This document shows positions 63,329 through 64,000 of a DNA stretch of 64,000 bases, piece after piece. Under the pieces are notes generated by a model, which had not been told where the DNA came from, made no database searches, and saw only the letters and a list, made by a program, of their open reading frames with translations. The stretch spans positions 558,001 to 622,000 of the forward strand of contig NZ_CP139195.1 in assembly GCF_034057115.1 (NCBI RefSeq), read 5' to 3'. The stretch's first letter is position 1, and every line of letters starts with the position of its first letter. The DNA is from Pseudomonas sp. AN-1. Its GTDB lineage: Bacteria > Pseudomonadota > Gammaproteobacteria > Pseudomonadales > Pseudomonadaceae. The position numbers were made by a program, and so were the translations under genes.

Positions 63329-64000
63329 TCAGGCGATGCTCTCGACTATCCCGCCATCGACCCGCAGCGCGGCGCCGGTGGTGGCGCTGGCCTGCGGCGA
63401 GGCGGCGTAGACGCACAGGCTGGCCACCTCCTCGGGACTGGCGAAGCGGCGGATCAGCGTCGAGGGACGGTTCTCCTTGAGGAACAGCGCCTCCATCTCC
63501 TCCAGGGACACGCCGCGCTCCCTGGCCATCTGCGTGAAGAAGGTGGTCACCCCCTCGGTGCGGGTCGGCCCGGGCAGGATGCTGTTGACGGTCACCCCGC
63601 TGCCGGCCAGCACCTTGGCCAGGCCGCGCGACACGCCCTGCAGCGCCGCCTTGCTGACCCCGTAGTGGACCATCTCGGCGGGGATGTTCAGCGCCGACTC
63701 GCTGGAGATGAACTGGATGCGCCCCCAGCCGCGCTCCTGCATGCCGCGGGCGTAATGGCGCGACAGACGCACGCCGCTCATCACGTTGATCTGGAAGATC
63801 TCCTCCCAGTCGGCATCGCTGATGTCGCTGAACGCCTTGACTCCGTAGACGCCGAGGTTGTTGACCAGGATATCGGCCTGCGGCTCGGCGGCGATCAGCG
63901 CCCGGCAGCCTTCGGCTGTGCCGACATCGGCCACCACGCCACGGGCCAGCTTGCCGGCGCGGGTGTCGCGCAGGCGGGCCAGGGCGGCGTCGACCCGGCC
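63329..64000 (-). CDS. Short-chain dehydrogenase/reductase (5' end missing)
   Basis: The frame is open to the right edge, so the start and the nucleotide-binding glycine loop lie outside; 223 codons are seen. Motifs present are the NNLG variant (ILVNNLGVYG) of the usual NNAG, the catalytic Ser in FISSESALN, Tyr in MVHYGVSKAAL with its Lys, and PGPTRTEG. The C-terminus has the GAALRVDGGIVESIA of classical SDRs. Substrate unknown. It is separated from the convergent RND operon by 86 bases. Confidence 0.88.
   Translation of the reverse strand, partial: GRVDAALARLRDTRAGKLARGVVADVGTAEGCRALIAAEPQADILVNNLGVYGVKAFSDISDADWEEIFQINVMSGVRLSRHYARGMQERGWGRIQFISSESALNIPAEMVHYGVSKAALQGVSRGLAKVLAGSGVTVNSILPGPTRTEGVTTFFTQMARERGVSLEEMEALFLKENRPSTLIRRFASPEEVASLCVYAASPQASATTGAALRVDGGIVESIA

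Noticed and set aside
1..64000. CRISPR arrays, tRNA or rRNA genes, insertion sequences
   Set aside because: No regularly spaced repeats, cloverleaf-like segments, rRNA sequence or transposase frames were recognised.

Overview
This 64-kb window is a very GC-rich, gene-dense stretch of chromosome from a gamma-proteobacterium, most likely Pseudomonas sensu lato or a close relative (Pseudomonadaceae). The grounds are a MuxABC-OpmB type efflux operon, an arcABC arginine deiminase cluster, tamAB, strong G/C bias at third codon positions (which creates long false antisense frames) and Pseudomonas-like gene spacing. No rRNA, tRNA, CRISPR array, insertion sequence or prophage was seen. The PHA genes are of the short-chain (class I, PHB) type.

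Layout. 1-2.0 kb: a truncated PstS-like phosphate-binding protein that runs into an OmpA-like domain, with a Pho-box candidate, and xthA. 2.2-9.5 kb: tpx, ppk2, the arcA-arcB-arcC operon (no arcD), a SulP anion transporter and a glycine-zipper protein. 9.8-18.9 kb: the four-gene tripartite efflux operon muxA-muxB-muxC-opmB, with a 21-bp inverted repeat between muxB and muxC. 19.0-27.1 kb: a patatin-like protein and tamA-tamB, which encode the outer-membrane translocation and assembly module. 27.1-31.9 kb: a signalling operon of a membrane histidine kinase, a CheY-like regulator and a REC-LOV-GGDEF-EAL protein. The LOV domain has the photoactive cysteine and flavin-binding residues, so blue-light control of cyclic-di-GMP is likely.

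32-46.8 kb looks like a stress or low-oxygen survival island. Genes hsp20, an mgtA-type P-type ATPase, a Lon-like protease, a CapA-family protein and an extra FtsH lie in one direction. Diverging from hsp20 is a three-gene set: a Cys-type molybdenum formate dehydrogenase with two subunits of the sulfhydrogenase/anaerobic sulfite reductase beta-gamma type, predicted to pass formate electrons to NAD(P). A CBS-pair protein and a dienelactone-hydrolase-like protein follow.

46.9-54.6 kb is a complete PHB locus: phaB, phaA and two tandem class I phaC genes on the minus strand, the divergent phasin phaP, and the regulator phaR. Hairpins follow every gene in the minus-strand series, so these genes may be processed or terminated separately. 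54.9-58.3 kb holds a lone tyrosine recombinase, a secreted glycine-rich protein and a second SulP transporter. 58.4-63.2 kb is a TetR regulator diverging from a two-gene RND efflux operon over a perfect 24-bp operator. The window ends inside a short-chain dehydrogenase.

The proteins suggest a shared theme: energy and carbon reserves (PHB, polyphosphate, arginine fermentation, formate oxidation), protein quality control (Hsp20, Lon-like, FtsH), peroxide defence (Tpx) and envelope maintenance (TamAB, efflux). The theme is inferred from gene content and a few shared promoter-like motifs; no expression data are available here.
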